Origin: Gari tellinella | Taxonomy: Eukaryota > Mollusca > Bivalvia > Cardiida > Psammobiidae | Direction of reading: 5' to 3' | Assembly: GCA_922989275.2 (NCBI GenBank) | Contig: OV277863.1 | Span: 21,418,001 to 21,482,000 of the forward strand | DNA length: 64,000 nt | Shown: positions 53,938 through 63,482 of the stretch, piece after piece | Position numbering within the stretch: the stretch's first letter is position 1 | Layout: each line of letters starts with the position of its first letter | The notes under the pieces: generated by a model | Seen by the model: only the letters and a program-made list of their open reading frames with translations | What the model was told of the DNA's origin: nothing | The model's database searches: none | Program-made: the position numbers and the translations under genes

Positions 53938-54187
53938 TATAACACCTCATAGCATGTTTATAGTTTTGAAGACAGGTGACCACTTAAAGCAGGTTGAAAG
54001 TAAAGCAGAATGTGCCTTAAGGCACATTCTGCTTTACTTTCAGCCTGCTTTAAGCTAAAATCAGCTAGGCTATATAAAATATTTGTAATGGTAATTATTC
54101 ATGAGGGTATATAAACTGGAACTATTTTCTTCAGCGGAAGAATAAATAAAATGCGCTAAAAGTCGCTCCTATGGGGGAAAGGGTTAA
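53938..54187. mobile_element. M1 MITE
   Basis: TATAACACCTCATAGCATG to GGGGAAAGGGTTAA. Centre GTGCCTTAAGGCAC. Confidence 0.9.
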
Positions 54188-54282
54188 CTCCTTATCCTAA
54201 TGGAGCATTCTGCTTCACGTTCAACCTGCTTTAAGCTACCATCTGTTTTCAAAGCTAGAAACAGTCAATGGGGTAAAGGGTT
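54183..54282. mobile_element. M1 right-half fragment
   Basis: TTAACTCCTTATCC then GGAGCATTCTGCTTCACG to GGGTAAAGGGTTC. Confidence 0.7.
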
Positions 54283-54554
54283 CAAAGCAAAAGTTCATTT
54301 CCTATTGGAATCATTGAATAACAACTTTGTTTCAATTTCATTAGCAACATAACAGTTAGCGGACTTGACATTAAATTACCAAGATTCTTGACATTCTCAT
54401 CTGAATCCAATCTATTTGAAAATATCATAATTTACACCTTTATAGGAAGAATTAAGATCAACAAAAGGAATTATTATAACTTTAATTCAATTGTTTCCAC
54501 GGCAACAATATGAATATCTAGTAATTACAAGGAGTCTTGTAATTCAGTTCTGAT

Positions 54555-54767
54555 TTAACCCTTAGCCCGCCAAATAAATTGTCGTCTGCTATATTTCTCG
54601 TCTGCTTCAAGTTCAAAGTGCTTCAAAGTTGCTCAAAATTGCTGAAAATGTTGTCCGAGTGTCAAACAGCTTGGATCCGGATGAGACGCCGAGTTACTCG
54701 GCGTCTCATCCGGATCCAAGCTGTTTGCATATGGAGCTATAGTCGTGATTGGCAGGCTAAGGGTTAA
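54555..54767. mobile_element. M3 MITE, complete, 213 bp
   Basis: TTAACCCTTAGCCCGCC to GGCAGGCTAAGGGTTAA. Hairpin with perfect GATCCGGATGAGACGCCGAG arms. Nearly identical to 45774-45966 except for a ~20-bp length difference and a few bases. Confidence 0.95.
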
Positions 54768-55050
54768 TGAATTCCCATATGAGACAAAACCTCTGAAGTT
54801 ATCACAGTAATTTGAATTCTTAATCAAGAGAACTATACTGATTTTTTATTTGTACAAAACACAAATTGTTACTAATGAGAAATTACCGACAGAATTCATC
54901 CATAATGCACTTTTATCATTTTTTTAAAAGTAATTTGATCAGTAAACACTCACTCGGACAGGTCTCTTTTTTTTTAATTCCATTTTATGTCTCTCTTAAT
55001 ATTATATACCGCTATAGGACAATAACAGTAATTCATGTCCCGATAAATCT

Positions 55051-55291
55051 TTCAACACATCACTCCATAGCCTGTCTAGTTTTGAAGACAGCTGGTGACC
55101 ACTTAAAGCAGGTTGAAAGTAAATCAGAATGCATGTTAAGACACATTCTGCTTTACTTTGAGCCTGCTTTAATCTACCATCTGCTAGGATATAGAAAATG
55201 TTTCTTATGGTATATAATTATATTCATCAGTGTATAATTATATAAAGTGGAACTGTTTTCTTAAGAGGAGTTTTGTCAGGTAATGAGTTAA
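55051..55291. mobile_element. M1 MITE
   Basis: CACATCACTCCATAGCCTG. Hairpin centre ATGCATGTTAAGACACAT, imperfect. Right end GGTAATGAGTTAA. Confidence 0.82.
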
Positions 55292-55344
55292 ACTAGAGAC
55301 ATGGCTGTGTCTGTAAGACCCTAATTGCATATACAGTATATGCA

Positions 55345-56650
55345 ACAAGAGCCGCATGCGGCCCTAAATCGCTCACCTGGTATCCATGATTACGGTCATG
55401 TAAATCGACCAGTTATGATTAACTTTTCACTTATTCACCTCCACCCACTGGTGGCCATGTTGTTTGAGCTAGGAAGATTATTTGAAGAAAACTGGCAAAG
55501 GGTAACCCATGAATCATTATTTGTGTAAAATAATTCTTAAATCAGACCAATAGTTTCAGAGAACTTTTTTTGAAAGTTTTTCTATACAGAAATATAAGGA
55601 AAACTTGTCCCACCCACTGGTGGCCATGTTTTTTAGATAACAAAATGATTTTAAGATATCTGGTAGAGGGTCATCAATTAACCACTTGTGTAAAATTATT
55701 TTGAATTTGAATCAGTAGTTTCAGAGAAGAAGATTTTTAAAGTTTTTACTATACAGTAACATGCCCCACCCACTGGCGGCCATGTTTTTTAAGATAACAA
55801 AATGATTTTAAGAAATCTGGTAGAGGATCATCAATTGACCATTTCTGCAAAATTATTTTTAATTTGGACCAGTAGTTTCAGAGAAGAAGATTTTGAAAGT
55901 TTTAACTATACAGTAACATAAAGAAAACTTGCCCCACCCACTTGCGGCCATGTTTTTTTAGATAACAAAATGATTTTAAGAAATCTGGTAGAAGATCATC
56001 AATTGACCATTTGTATTAAATTATTTTTAATTTGAACCAGTAGTTTCAGAGAAGAAGATTTTTAAAGATTTTACTATACAGTAACATAAGGAAATTTTGC
56101 CCCACCCACTGGCGGCCATGTTTTTTTAGATATCAAAATAATTTTAAGAAATCTGGTAGAGGGTCACCCATGGACCATTTGCATAAAATTACTTTCAAAT
56201 CGGACCACTAGTTTTTGACAAGAAGATTTTTTAAGTTTTCACTATATAGCCATATAAGGAAAATCTGCCCCACCCACTGGCGGCCATGTTTTTCAAGATA
56301 GGAAAATTATTTTAAGAAATCTGATAGAGGGTCACCAATGGCACATTTGGGTAAAATTATTTTCAATTCGGACCAGTAGGTTTTGACAAGAAGATTTTTA
56401 AAGTTTTTTCAATTGGTTGCCATGGCAACCACAATTTCAATTGGATTACCTATATTTGAAGAAATCTGAGAGAGTACCCTACAAGGAACAATCCTATGAA
56501 GTTTTGATGAAATTGGCCCAGTGGTTTCTAAGAAGAAGATCTTTGAACAAAAAGTTTGACGACAGACGACTGACGACAGACGATGGACGACGACGGACAC
56601 AGGGCGATCACAATAGCTCACCTTGGCACTTCGTGCCAGGTGAGCTAACA
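55345..56650 (+). mobile_element. Dispersed repeat with ~170-bp internal array
   Basis: CAAGAGCCGCATGCGGCCCT...ATCGCTCACCTGG at the start; CACTTCGTGCCAGGTGAGCT at the end. Between 55490 and 56400, five to six units carry CCCACCCACTGGCGGCCATG, GATAACAAAATGATTTTAAG and CAGTAGTTTCAGAGAAGAAG. Same class as 22957-24524. Confidence 0.82.
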
Positions 56651-57098
56651 AGAGGGCCTGAGTATATTGAACTTGATAGTTTTTCTTGTGGATGGTACAA
56701 TATCAAGTTCGATCTACAGCATTATTTGAATTGTTCTATGTAATTCATAGAGATTGACACAAAACTGTGGCTTCTAGAGTGTTCACAAGGTAATTATAGG
56801 ATTTGACTTGTTACCTAATTTTTGATCCAACATGATTCATTTTCGAATTTGACCTAGATTTTGTCAAGAACAAAATTAATATATTTGGATCAAATTTGAT
56901 AGAAATTGACCCAAAACTATGGCTTCTTGAGTGTTCACAAGGTTTTTCTATTATTTGACCAAGTAACCTACTTTTTGACCCAACATTACCCATATTCAAA
57001 CTTGACCTAGATTTCATCAGAATCAAGAATAACAATTGGATAAAGTTTGATGTGAGCTTTAAGTGAGTTCGAGATATCGAAGTTCGACTGTATATCAA
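56651..57098 (+). repeat. Dispersed repeat starting AACAAGAGGGCCTGAGTAT, ending in M6 scrap
   Basis: Two related units (near 56750 and 56900) share TTGACNCAAAACTNTGGCTT and GAGTGTTCACAAGG. The last 37 bases are the right end of an M6 (GAGATATCGAAGTTCGACTG). Confidence 0.65.
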
Positions 57099-57240
57099 AA
57101 TCATGACAATAATGCATGCACATCCGTGGTAATGCTATGTGAAAGCATCCTGTAATTTTACTAGGCTGCATAATGTAGGACACAAAAAGTAAGAGCAGTT
57201 AGATGAACACAGAATGTATAAAGTCCCATCAGAAGGACCT

Positions 57241-57312
57241 GGTCCGGCGGTGGATTGAAATCACAACCCCTGTTACCCCAGTGGAGTGGGCTACCACTGC
57301 ACCACATCCACT
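57241..57312 (-). repeat. tRNA-derived SINE head, decayed
   Basis: On the minus strand: TGGTGCAGTGGTAGCCCACT then GGGGTTGTGATTTCAATCC, corresponding to A and B boxes with mutations. The tail continues toward lower coordinates (57180-57240). Confidence 0.65.
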
Positions 57313-57463
57313 GATACTTAGGATGCTGAACCTCAGCATTTACTTTGAGAATGTTCAAAACAGTTGCCATTAACCTGAGACCTTTAAGGCATCATTAGGG
57401 TCTCTATAGGTGAGACCTCTCAGCATGACCCTACCACATCCACCACAACTCTAATGTGTCCTA

Positions 57464-57710
57464 CAGTGGAGAATGCGTTATTCTTTCCTGTTTAAACGCA
57501 AACGAAACACAAACGCATTATACTAAAATGCAGAAAATGACAACTTTTTCACAATTCTGAATGTTAATATTAACCTGGATGACAAACAGTTTGGAGCCTG
57601 ATCAGACGCCGGGTTACCAGGCGTCTGATCTGGCTCCAATCTGTTTGCATTGGAAATAATAGATTTAGCGTAAACACTTTAATTTGGAAAGAATAACGTG
57701 TTCTCCACTG
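57464..57710. mobile_element. TA-flanked MITE carrying an M3-type hairpin, 247 bp
   Basis: TA on both sides. Ends CAGTGGAGAATGCGTTATTC and, inverted, CAGTGGAGAACACGTTATTC. Its centre is CAAACAGTTTGGAGCCTGAT with CGCCGGGTTACCAGGCG, the M3 hairpin. Confidence 0.9.
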
Positions 57711-58224
57711 TAGGAGGCCATATTATTGCAATAAGAAGGCGTCCAGTGTGACAGGACTCTAATCTGATCTATAAATTTAAAGCTAATGGTAAGTTGCTCA
57801 TACAAAAAAGAAAATATCATCTTCTGTCATGAAAAATAAATGAAGTTATAAGTTTCATGCCCTCCAAAGGGACCTTAAAACTTGAGACTATCAGTAAAAT
57901 TGTGAAATGAAAATGCCACTTCAAGCCTTAGGAATATTCCCAGGTTGTAACTGAAAGCTATAATGATATTTCCATGCAATTATTACTAATTCTTACCCTG
58001 TAACTATATAGTGCCAATTTACAAGCACCAAAACTTTGTGTCTTTTTAATTGATAAGCCTACTTGAAATTACATTAGTGTCAAAAACTTGACCCTGATGT
58101 TAACCAATTCCAATTGTGGTGTCTCATCTAGATCTAGATTGTTTGTAAAGTACATTTAAAAGTGAGGTCTGCAAGATGAAGAATAATTCCCTATGGGTAT
58201 CAACCTTTGATTGCTAGCGGAGAA

Positions 58225-58316
58225 TCTCTAAACTATGCAAACAGTTTGGATCCTGATCAGGCGCTGCATAATGCAGCATAATGCAGCGCCTGATCTGGAT
58301 CCAAACTGAATGCCAC
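58225..58316. mobile_element. M3-type hairpin with duplicated centre
   Basis: GCAAACAGTTTGGATCCTGA arm; the centre GCGCTGCATAATGCAGC is followed by ATAATGCAGCGC, a small slippage duplication. Confidence 0.75.
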
Positions 58317-58554
58317 TCAGATTTTATTGCTGAAAACATACAGTTACTTATTAGATATGAGAATTCAGAAGCTCATAATGTTGAAGTAGACAAGCTTTAT
58401 TCAGCGCTCAGTGTGTTTAAAGCTCACCACAAACTGTCTAAAACTAATTCACTTTCAGTCTACATTTTTACACCAAACTTCCTAGAACAGCCAGAAGTCA
58501 CGAAACATTGTAATATATCCTCAGGTAAAACTTCTCATGTTAGATCTTGAATGA

Positions 58555-58705
58555 CTAGGGTAGGTAACAATGACTCTCAAAGGAATTGTCCAAAAATAAT
58601 TTTAAAGACAGTGTAGACTCTTCTACCAGAGGGATCTCCAAGGAACCCTCTGATCTGGGTTTGCAAAGGATGGATAAACTCTGGCTCCACCAGTATAACG
58701 GTTAA
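58555..58705. mobile_element. M2-like remnant
   Basis: CAGTGTAGACTCTTCTACCA and GGAACCCTCTGATCTGGG with a drifted hairpin. Confidence 0.5.
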
Positions 58706-58825
58706 TCCCTTCATTGCCATGACATTGTCTCCTTAAAAATATAATGTTCTGGAAATTTTGTGTTCAAATTTAGAAATTAAGCATTTTGAATAAAGAAACA
58801 GATATGATACATACACATTACCAGT

Positions 58826-59250
58826 TGACAGTGCAATACAGAGTGATGTATTTAGCTCGAGACGTTTTTGGCGGAAATAGCTGATCTGACAAGCGCCTTG
58901 GCGCGAGTCTGACCGGTTGTTTCCGCCAAAAACGCCGAGAGCTAAATACAACACTCTGTTACGCACTGCCAAATGGTAATGTGTTTATTATATGCCTTGA
59001 ATACACACCAGAAACAACTTAATAGTTGTTTAAATCATTTATATCCAAACTTCATTAGTTATTTGAAGCAGTACAAGAATTTTTGTTTGCCACAATGACT
59101 AACGGGCACCTGTACATGTGCGTAAATGACGTCACGTTAAATCGAAAGTGACGTCAGAGTAAAATACAAAGTGGCTGATACAAGGTGGTTGATACAGACT
59201 CTTGTATTTTACTGTGCAGATACACGCGGAAACGCTCGATATCATAAGAA
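58826..59250. mobile_element. Foldback element with TGACGTCA sites
   Basis: Arms at about 58836-58975: CAGAGTGATGTATTTAGCTC and, inverted, CAGAGTGTTGTATTTAGCTC, centred on GCGCCTTGGCGCG. TGACGTCA occurs near 59129 and 59150. Confidence 0.75.
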
Positions 59251-59553
59251 GGCATATAACAAATGATCAGTCCTTCAGATGAGACTTTATAATCCGAGGT
59301 CCAAATGTATCAGTGCTTTACACTGGACATCCAAAGGTACCAGAGAACTCTGTTGATAATAAGAGTAGGGCATCGCACCCAAGTTTTCCATGTCCATTCC
59401 CCTCTCTCTGGGGCATACAATTAGAGCCCATTGATGGAAGAAACTGATGTTAACAAACAAACCAAACCAAGTTATAACAGACACTGTCTCTAGCAGACAC
59501 TGCAAAAGAAGCAAGGACAAGGACAGGAATAATTCTACAATAGAACATCAACA

Positions 59554-59806
59554 GTTTAAGCCTTTCCTCCCTGAAACCTCAAATGGACAATTCTAGTTTT
59601 AAATTCAGCCAAGATCATTTTGACTTTATAGAGTTGATTTTTTTCAGTATATGTCAGAATGACAAACAGTGTAGACCCTGATCAGAGGGCTCCTTAAGGA
59701 GCCCTATGATCAGGATCTACACTGTTTGCATAGGACAAGTGTACTCCTCACAGGTACGCTGTTTGCAAATGATGCATATATGCATGACTAGGGTTCAAAG
59801 AGTTAA
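59554..59806. mobile_element. M2 MITE, complete
   Basis: TTAAGCCTTTCCTCCCTGAA to TTCAAAGAGTTAA. Centre GGGCTCCTTAAGGAGCCC. Confidence 0.92.
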
Positions 59807-59920
59807 CCCTTACTGAACTGGGAAACAGTATATACATCATTTACAAACAGTGTTGACCCAGATCAGAGGGTTCCTGAAAGAGCCCTTAATTCATGCATTC
59901 ACTGTTTGCAAGAATTAAAT
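59803..59920. mobile_element. TTAA MITE, left part
   Basis: TTAACCCTTACTGAACTGGG, AACAGTGTTGACCCAGATCA and CACTGTTTGCAAG. No matching right end was found. Confidence 0.55.
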
Positions 59921-60004
59921 ATTTTTGAGATAAGTCCCTAATTAGTCAATATAAAGTGGCTTTTATGTAGAAAATGGATGCATTTTGGAAAACCAGCTGT
60001 ATAC

Positions 60005-60347
60005 CGGCGGTAGTAGTCCCGTGGTAACACTGTTGGACTACGGTACCAGGGGTCGTGAGTTCGATCCCCCGCCGGACCAGCGGTCTGACTAGGGGATTTT
60101 TTCTGAATTCCTGATGATGTACAGGAATGTCCTTGAGCAAGACATGTACCGCGAATTGCTCCTCCACCCAGGGTTTAAAATAGGTACCTGTGAGAGTCTG
60201 AGTCGGTACTGCGGCTGCTTTAGCGCCATATGTTAGCAGTGCTCAATATTGTAGGCAAGAATTGGCTCAATGATCAGGGGGTAAATGTTCAGTCGGCTGA
60301 GCGGTCATTCGGACTGAAAGTAGACTTTAACTGGTACTTTTTTTTTA
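60005..60347 (+). mobile_element. tRNA-derived SINE, probably V-SINE type
   Basis: The head resembles a tRNA: GGCGGTAGTAGTCCCGTGGT, then GAGTTCGATCCCCCGCC. The body contains CCTTGAGCAAGACATG and GAATTGCTCCTCCACCCAG, like the conserved domain of V-type SINEs such as molluscan RUDI. It closes with a T-run. Family assignment is from memory of the domain, not a search. Confidence 0.75.
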
Positions 60348-60353
60348 TAAGGG

Positions 60354-60553
60354 TTAATTATCAGCATGCTTAGAGTGGGGTGAAACCATCATAACCTTTG
60401 CAATTGGTTTGGATCCTGATGAGACGCCACATAATGTGAAGTCTCATCAGGATCCACTCTGACACTCTGACCCTATTTGGAAATTCAATTTTTAGAACAA
60501 TAGCAGACAACAATTGATGTAGATGAAAAAGTATCCAACATGCAAAGAGTTAA
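60354..60553. mobile_element. M3 MITE, reversed
   Basis: TTAATTATCAGCATGC to CATGCAAAGAGTTAA. Hairpin GATGAGACGCC, centre ACATAATGTGA. One outer arm is lost. Confidence 0.85.
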
Positions 60554-61047
60554 CCCATTACCTCATAAATGCACCCTTTTACGCCTTTCAATTATTCCAA
60601 TACAGAAAAAAACATTCACTTTTATACAGTAATGAATATGTTCATTTAGAAATATTTTCTATATTCTAGTAAATGGTAGCTTAAAATAGGGTGAAAGTAA
60701 AGCAGAATGCGCCTTAACCCTTTCCCTTATAGAAGCGGCTTTTAGCCTATTTAATTTATTCCTCCGCTGAAGAAAATAGTTCCAGTTTATACCCTCATGA
60801 ACAGTTACCATAACAAATATTTTATGTAGCCTCGTAGATTTTAGCTTAAAGCAGGCTGAAAGTAAAGCAGAATGTGCCTTAAGGCACATTCTGCTTTACT
60901 TTCAACCTGCTTTAAGTGGTCACCTGTCTTCAAAACTAGAAATAGGCTATGAGGTAAAGGGTTAAGGCGCATTCTGCTTCACTTTCAACCTGCTTTAAGT
61001 GGTCGCCTATCTGCAATACTAGAAATAGGCTATGGAGTAATGGGTTA
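60550..61047. mobile_element. Outer M1 split exactly at its hairpin centre
   Basis: The left arm runs to GCAGAATGCGCCTTAA (60717) and the right arm resumes TTAAGGCGCATTCTGC (60962). Outer ends TTAACCCATTACCTC and GAGTAATGGGTTAA. Confidence 0.93.
60714..60965. mobile_element. Inner M1, complete, 252 bp
   Basis: TTAACCCTTTCCCTTATAGA to GGTAAAGGGTTAA. Centre GTGCCTTAAGGCAC. Confidence 0.95.
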
Positions 61048-61129
61048 AATGCAGACAACCATTATAGCATCCTTACAGCTACTGTCAACACTCGCTAGTA
61101 AAATCAACCAAATTAACACCTGCTCAGTA

Positions 61130-61245
61130 TGCTTGAGAATAGTTGCAGCTTAAAGCATGATGAAAGTAAAGCAAAAAGCTCCATTAGGAGCTTTTTGCTT
61201 TACTTTCATTTTGCTTTAAGCAGTTACCTCCCTTAAGCAACCAAA
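61130..61245. mobile_element. M5-type hairpin core without M5 ends
   Basis: AAGCATGATGAAAGTAAAGC with centre AGCTCCATTAGGAGCT. Flanks are unlike M5. Confidence 0.7.
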
Positions 61246-61479
61246 TATAAATCTTGACTGAAAGTTTGCAACTGCAGGGTATAACTGTACATCATAATAC
61301 AACCATAAATGGACAAACCCAATTTTCTAAACAGTTCTCCTGAGAACAACCAAGACTAACTTGAAACCACAAACCTGTTTGGTTTCAACAAGGAAACAAT
61401 TTTCTCCAAATGGAAACAGGAAACACAACAAATTCCAAAGCTGTTAAGTACTAATGATTTCTGTAATTGCAGAATTACA

Positions 61480-61575
61480 GTCAAATCTATAGCCCTTCTC
61501 CTGCAAATAGCATAATATTATATCAATGCTTTTTGAAAAGAGTGTAGACCCGGATCAGCCAGCTGTTTGATCAGG
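61480..61575. mobile_element. TTAA-family element, cut by hAT-like element
   Basis: GCCCTTCTCCTGCAAATAGC and GTGTAGACCCGGATCAGCC. It resumes after 62694 with TCAGGGTATGCACTG. Confidence 0.6.
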
Positions 61576-62694
61576 CAGGGCTTGAACTTTAGATTTTTTC
61601 CCACTTGCATTTTTTTGCAAGTGTCCATATTTTCTACTAAACCAGGTTCCAACTTGCTTTTTCAGTATGATTATCTACAAATTGATGTTTCACATCATTT
61701 TGATCAAAATTATAAGATAAACAATACTTTGTTGAACTTTCATTCTGTATCTCATTCTGTGCTAGATTACTCATGTAAATAAAGTTTAAAAAATAATAAC
61801 TAGAGTGTGTGTCTTTTTGTGTATGTACAGTACTGTACAGTTACTATTCTTAACTTTAAATAAGTCTTTATTTGAAGTCCATCCCATATAGTCAATTTTC
61901 ATTCAAACAGCAAGGTTTGCAGATTAATTAAATACGGACTATAGCTGAAACTTTGTAACTGGGTCGTTTTGTCAAGTGGGCGAAAGGACCGTGTTATATT
62001 TTCAGAGTTCTTTATGGGTGATTTTTTTTATCTTCGGTGAAGACAGTCCGCAGACAGTACACTATATTTCGAAAATGCTTTCACTATCGTCCATAATATT
62101 ATGTTCGAGAAAGATGTGCATTTCTTTCTACCATTTTTAGGACAGATTTTAGCGATGCCGTGGTTCATCCCATTTTCGCACAAAGCAATAAAACCCAATT
62201 ACTTCGCGAAGTTCGTAACTTGATTTGGGAAATCTTTCAGTCTGTCTGTGTACGGCTGTTCTTCCTTAAATGTCTCGTCAGCCTTCCGTTTATAAACGCT
62301 AGAAGGACGAGTCGACTGGAAAACGTTGATATTTGAGTTCGCCATTCGCAGTTTGTGGTCACTAGCTAATAGACTGGTTCCCCTTTTTCTGAGGCTGGTT
62401 TGGCATTGGTACGTATGAAGCCGGGCTATCAATCATGCGCATGCGTTAAGTGCTGGGTTTCCCGAAGTTATAAATAGCCAAGATATGAAAAGAACAGGAT
62501 GGGTGAAAGGCGATACTTATTTAAAAGAAGGGTTAGACACTGTGTTCGTCTTTACCAATTTAACCTTACATTTTGGAACGTCTGATCATCAAAATATACA
62601 CTCGCAATTTTTTTCAAGTGCTGAATTTTTCAGCTCACATTTTCAAAATTCCACTCACATTTTGCGAGCTCGCAAGAATGAAGTTCGAGCCCTG
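61576..62694. mobile_element. hAT-like element, 1.1 kb
   Basis: Ends CAGGGCTTGAACTTTAGATT and, inverted, CAGGGCTCGAACTTCATTCT, with TTTTTGCAAGTG/CTCACATTTTGCG-type repeats just inside. TCAGG lies on both sides; a clean 8-bp duplication is not shown. Confidence 0.7.
62199..62432 (-). CDS. Unknown short frame inside the hAT-like element
   Basis: 77 codons from 62432. An internal Met gives MANSNINVFQSTRPSSVYKR followed by KADETFKEEQPY. The composition is coding-like and basic. It may be the first exon of a transposase or a captured exon. No domain recognised. Confidence 0.3.
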   Translation of the reverse strand: MIARLHTYQCQTSLRKRGTSLLASDHKLRMANSNINVFQSTRPSSVYKRKADETFKEEQPYTDRLKDFPNQVTNFAK

Positions 62695-63071
62695 TCAGGG
62701 TATGCACTGTTTTCTTATAGGATCTATTGTCTTTACACAAGTCTGAACTCTTTAATGTGGCCAAATTTCCTGACAGATGTTCATAGAGGGCAGATTTTGG
62801 TATATATATTCAGCTGGAGAATTTGGTTTAGTTCCTACGATTAAGATGCCAAGTACCTTGACATGTCATCTCTAATTGACACTCTGATATCATTTTTCAA
62901 AGCTATATTAATTGACTGGAAAATTCTACTTTGAAATTTGCTTCTCATCCAAACTCTTGAATAGGGAAGTATATACTTTCAAATACAGTGTATTAAAATC
63001 TTTATATTTTCAGCCAACCCTATGATGTGATTACCGTAATGATCCTAAGTATTGGGCAACACAGACCAGGA

Positions 63072-63137
63072 TAAACAGTGTAGACCCTGATCAGACTGCT
63101 CCCTCGTCTGATCAGGGTCTACACTGTTTGCCATTCA
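63072..63137. mobile_element. M2-type hairpin core
   Basis: AAACAGTGTAGACCCTGATC pairs with GATCAGGGTCTACACTGTTT across GACTGCTCCCTCGTCT. Confidence 0.75.
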
Positions 63138-63422
63138 ATTTACACAAATTGGACAAATTACTGTGTGACGAAAGCAATTTTTTCAAATTTTATGATAATT
63201 ACAACACATACACACAGTGTATGTGTCCCAATATTTAGGATTTTTACGATACTTATTAGAACCATCTCATATAAGGTTTGATGGAGACATGTTTGACAAA
63301 GTCTGGAACATATTCTGGCAATGTTTACTTTACTGTCCTGCGTAGACGATACTTTGCATATGAAAACTACTACAAGTATGTGCTTTGCAGCTTCTATATA
63401 AAACATGTCCTCGAGTTTGTGA

Positions 63423-63482
63423 ACTCTTTGCATGCTGAGCAATTGTTTTGCCTGAAACAACTGTTATCTGCTACTGTTCTAA
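63423..63482. mobile_element. M3 left-end fragment
   Basis: AACTCTTTGCATGCTGAGCA to TGCTACTGTTCTAA, cut by the next repeat. Confidence 0.65.

Noticed and set aside
54633..54827. Frame with NSLDPDETPSNSASHPDPS-like peptide, also seen at other M3 copies
   Set aside because: It is the M3 hairpin read as codons; no coding constraint.
23440..60890. Many short frames with a recurring KQVESKAECALRHILLYFQP-like peptide
   Set aside because: They are translations of the M1 hairpin and occur on both strands because the DNA is palindromic; they are not a gene family.
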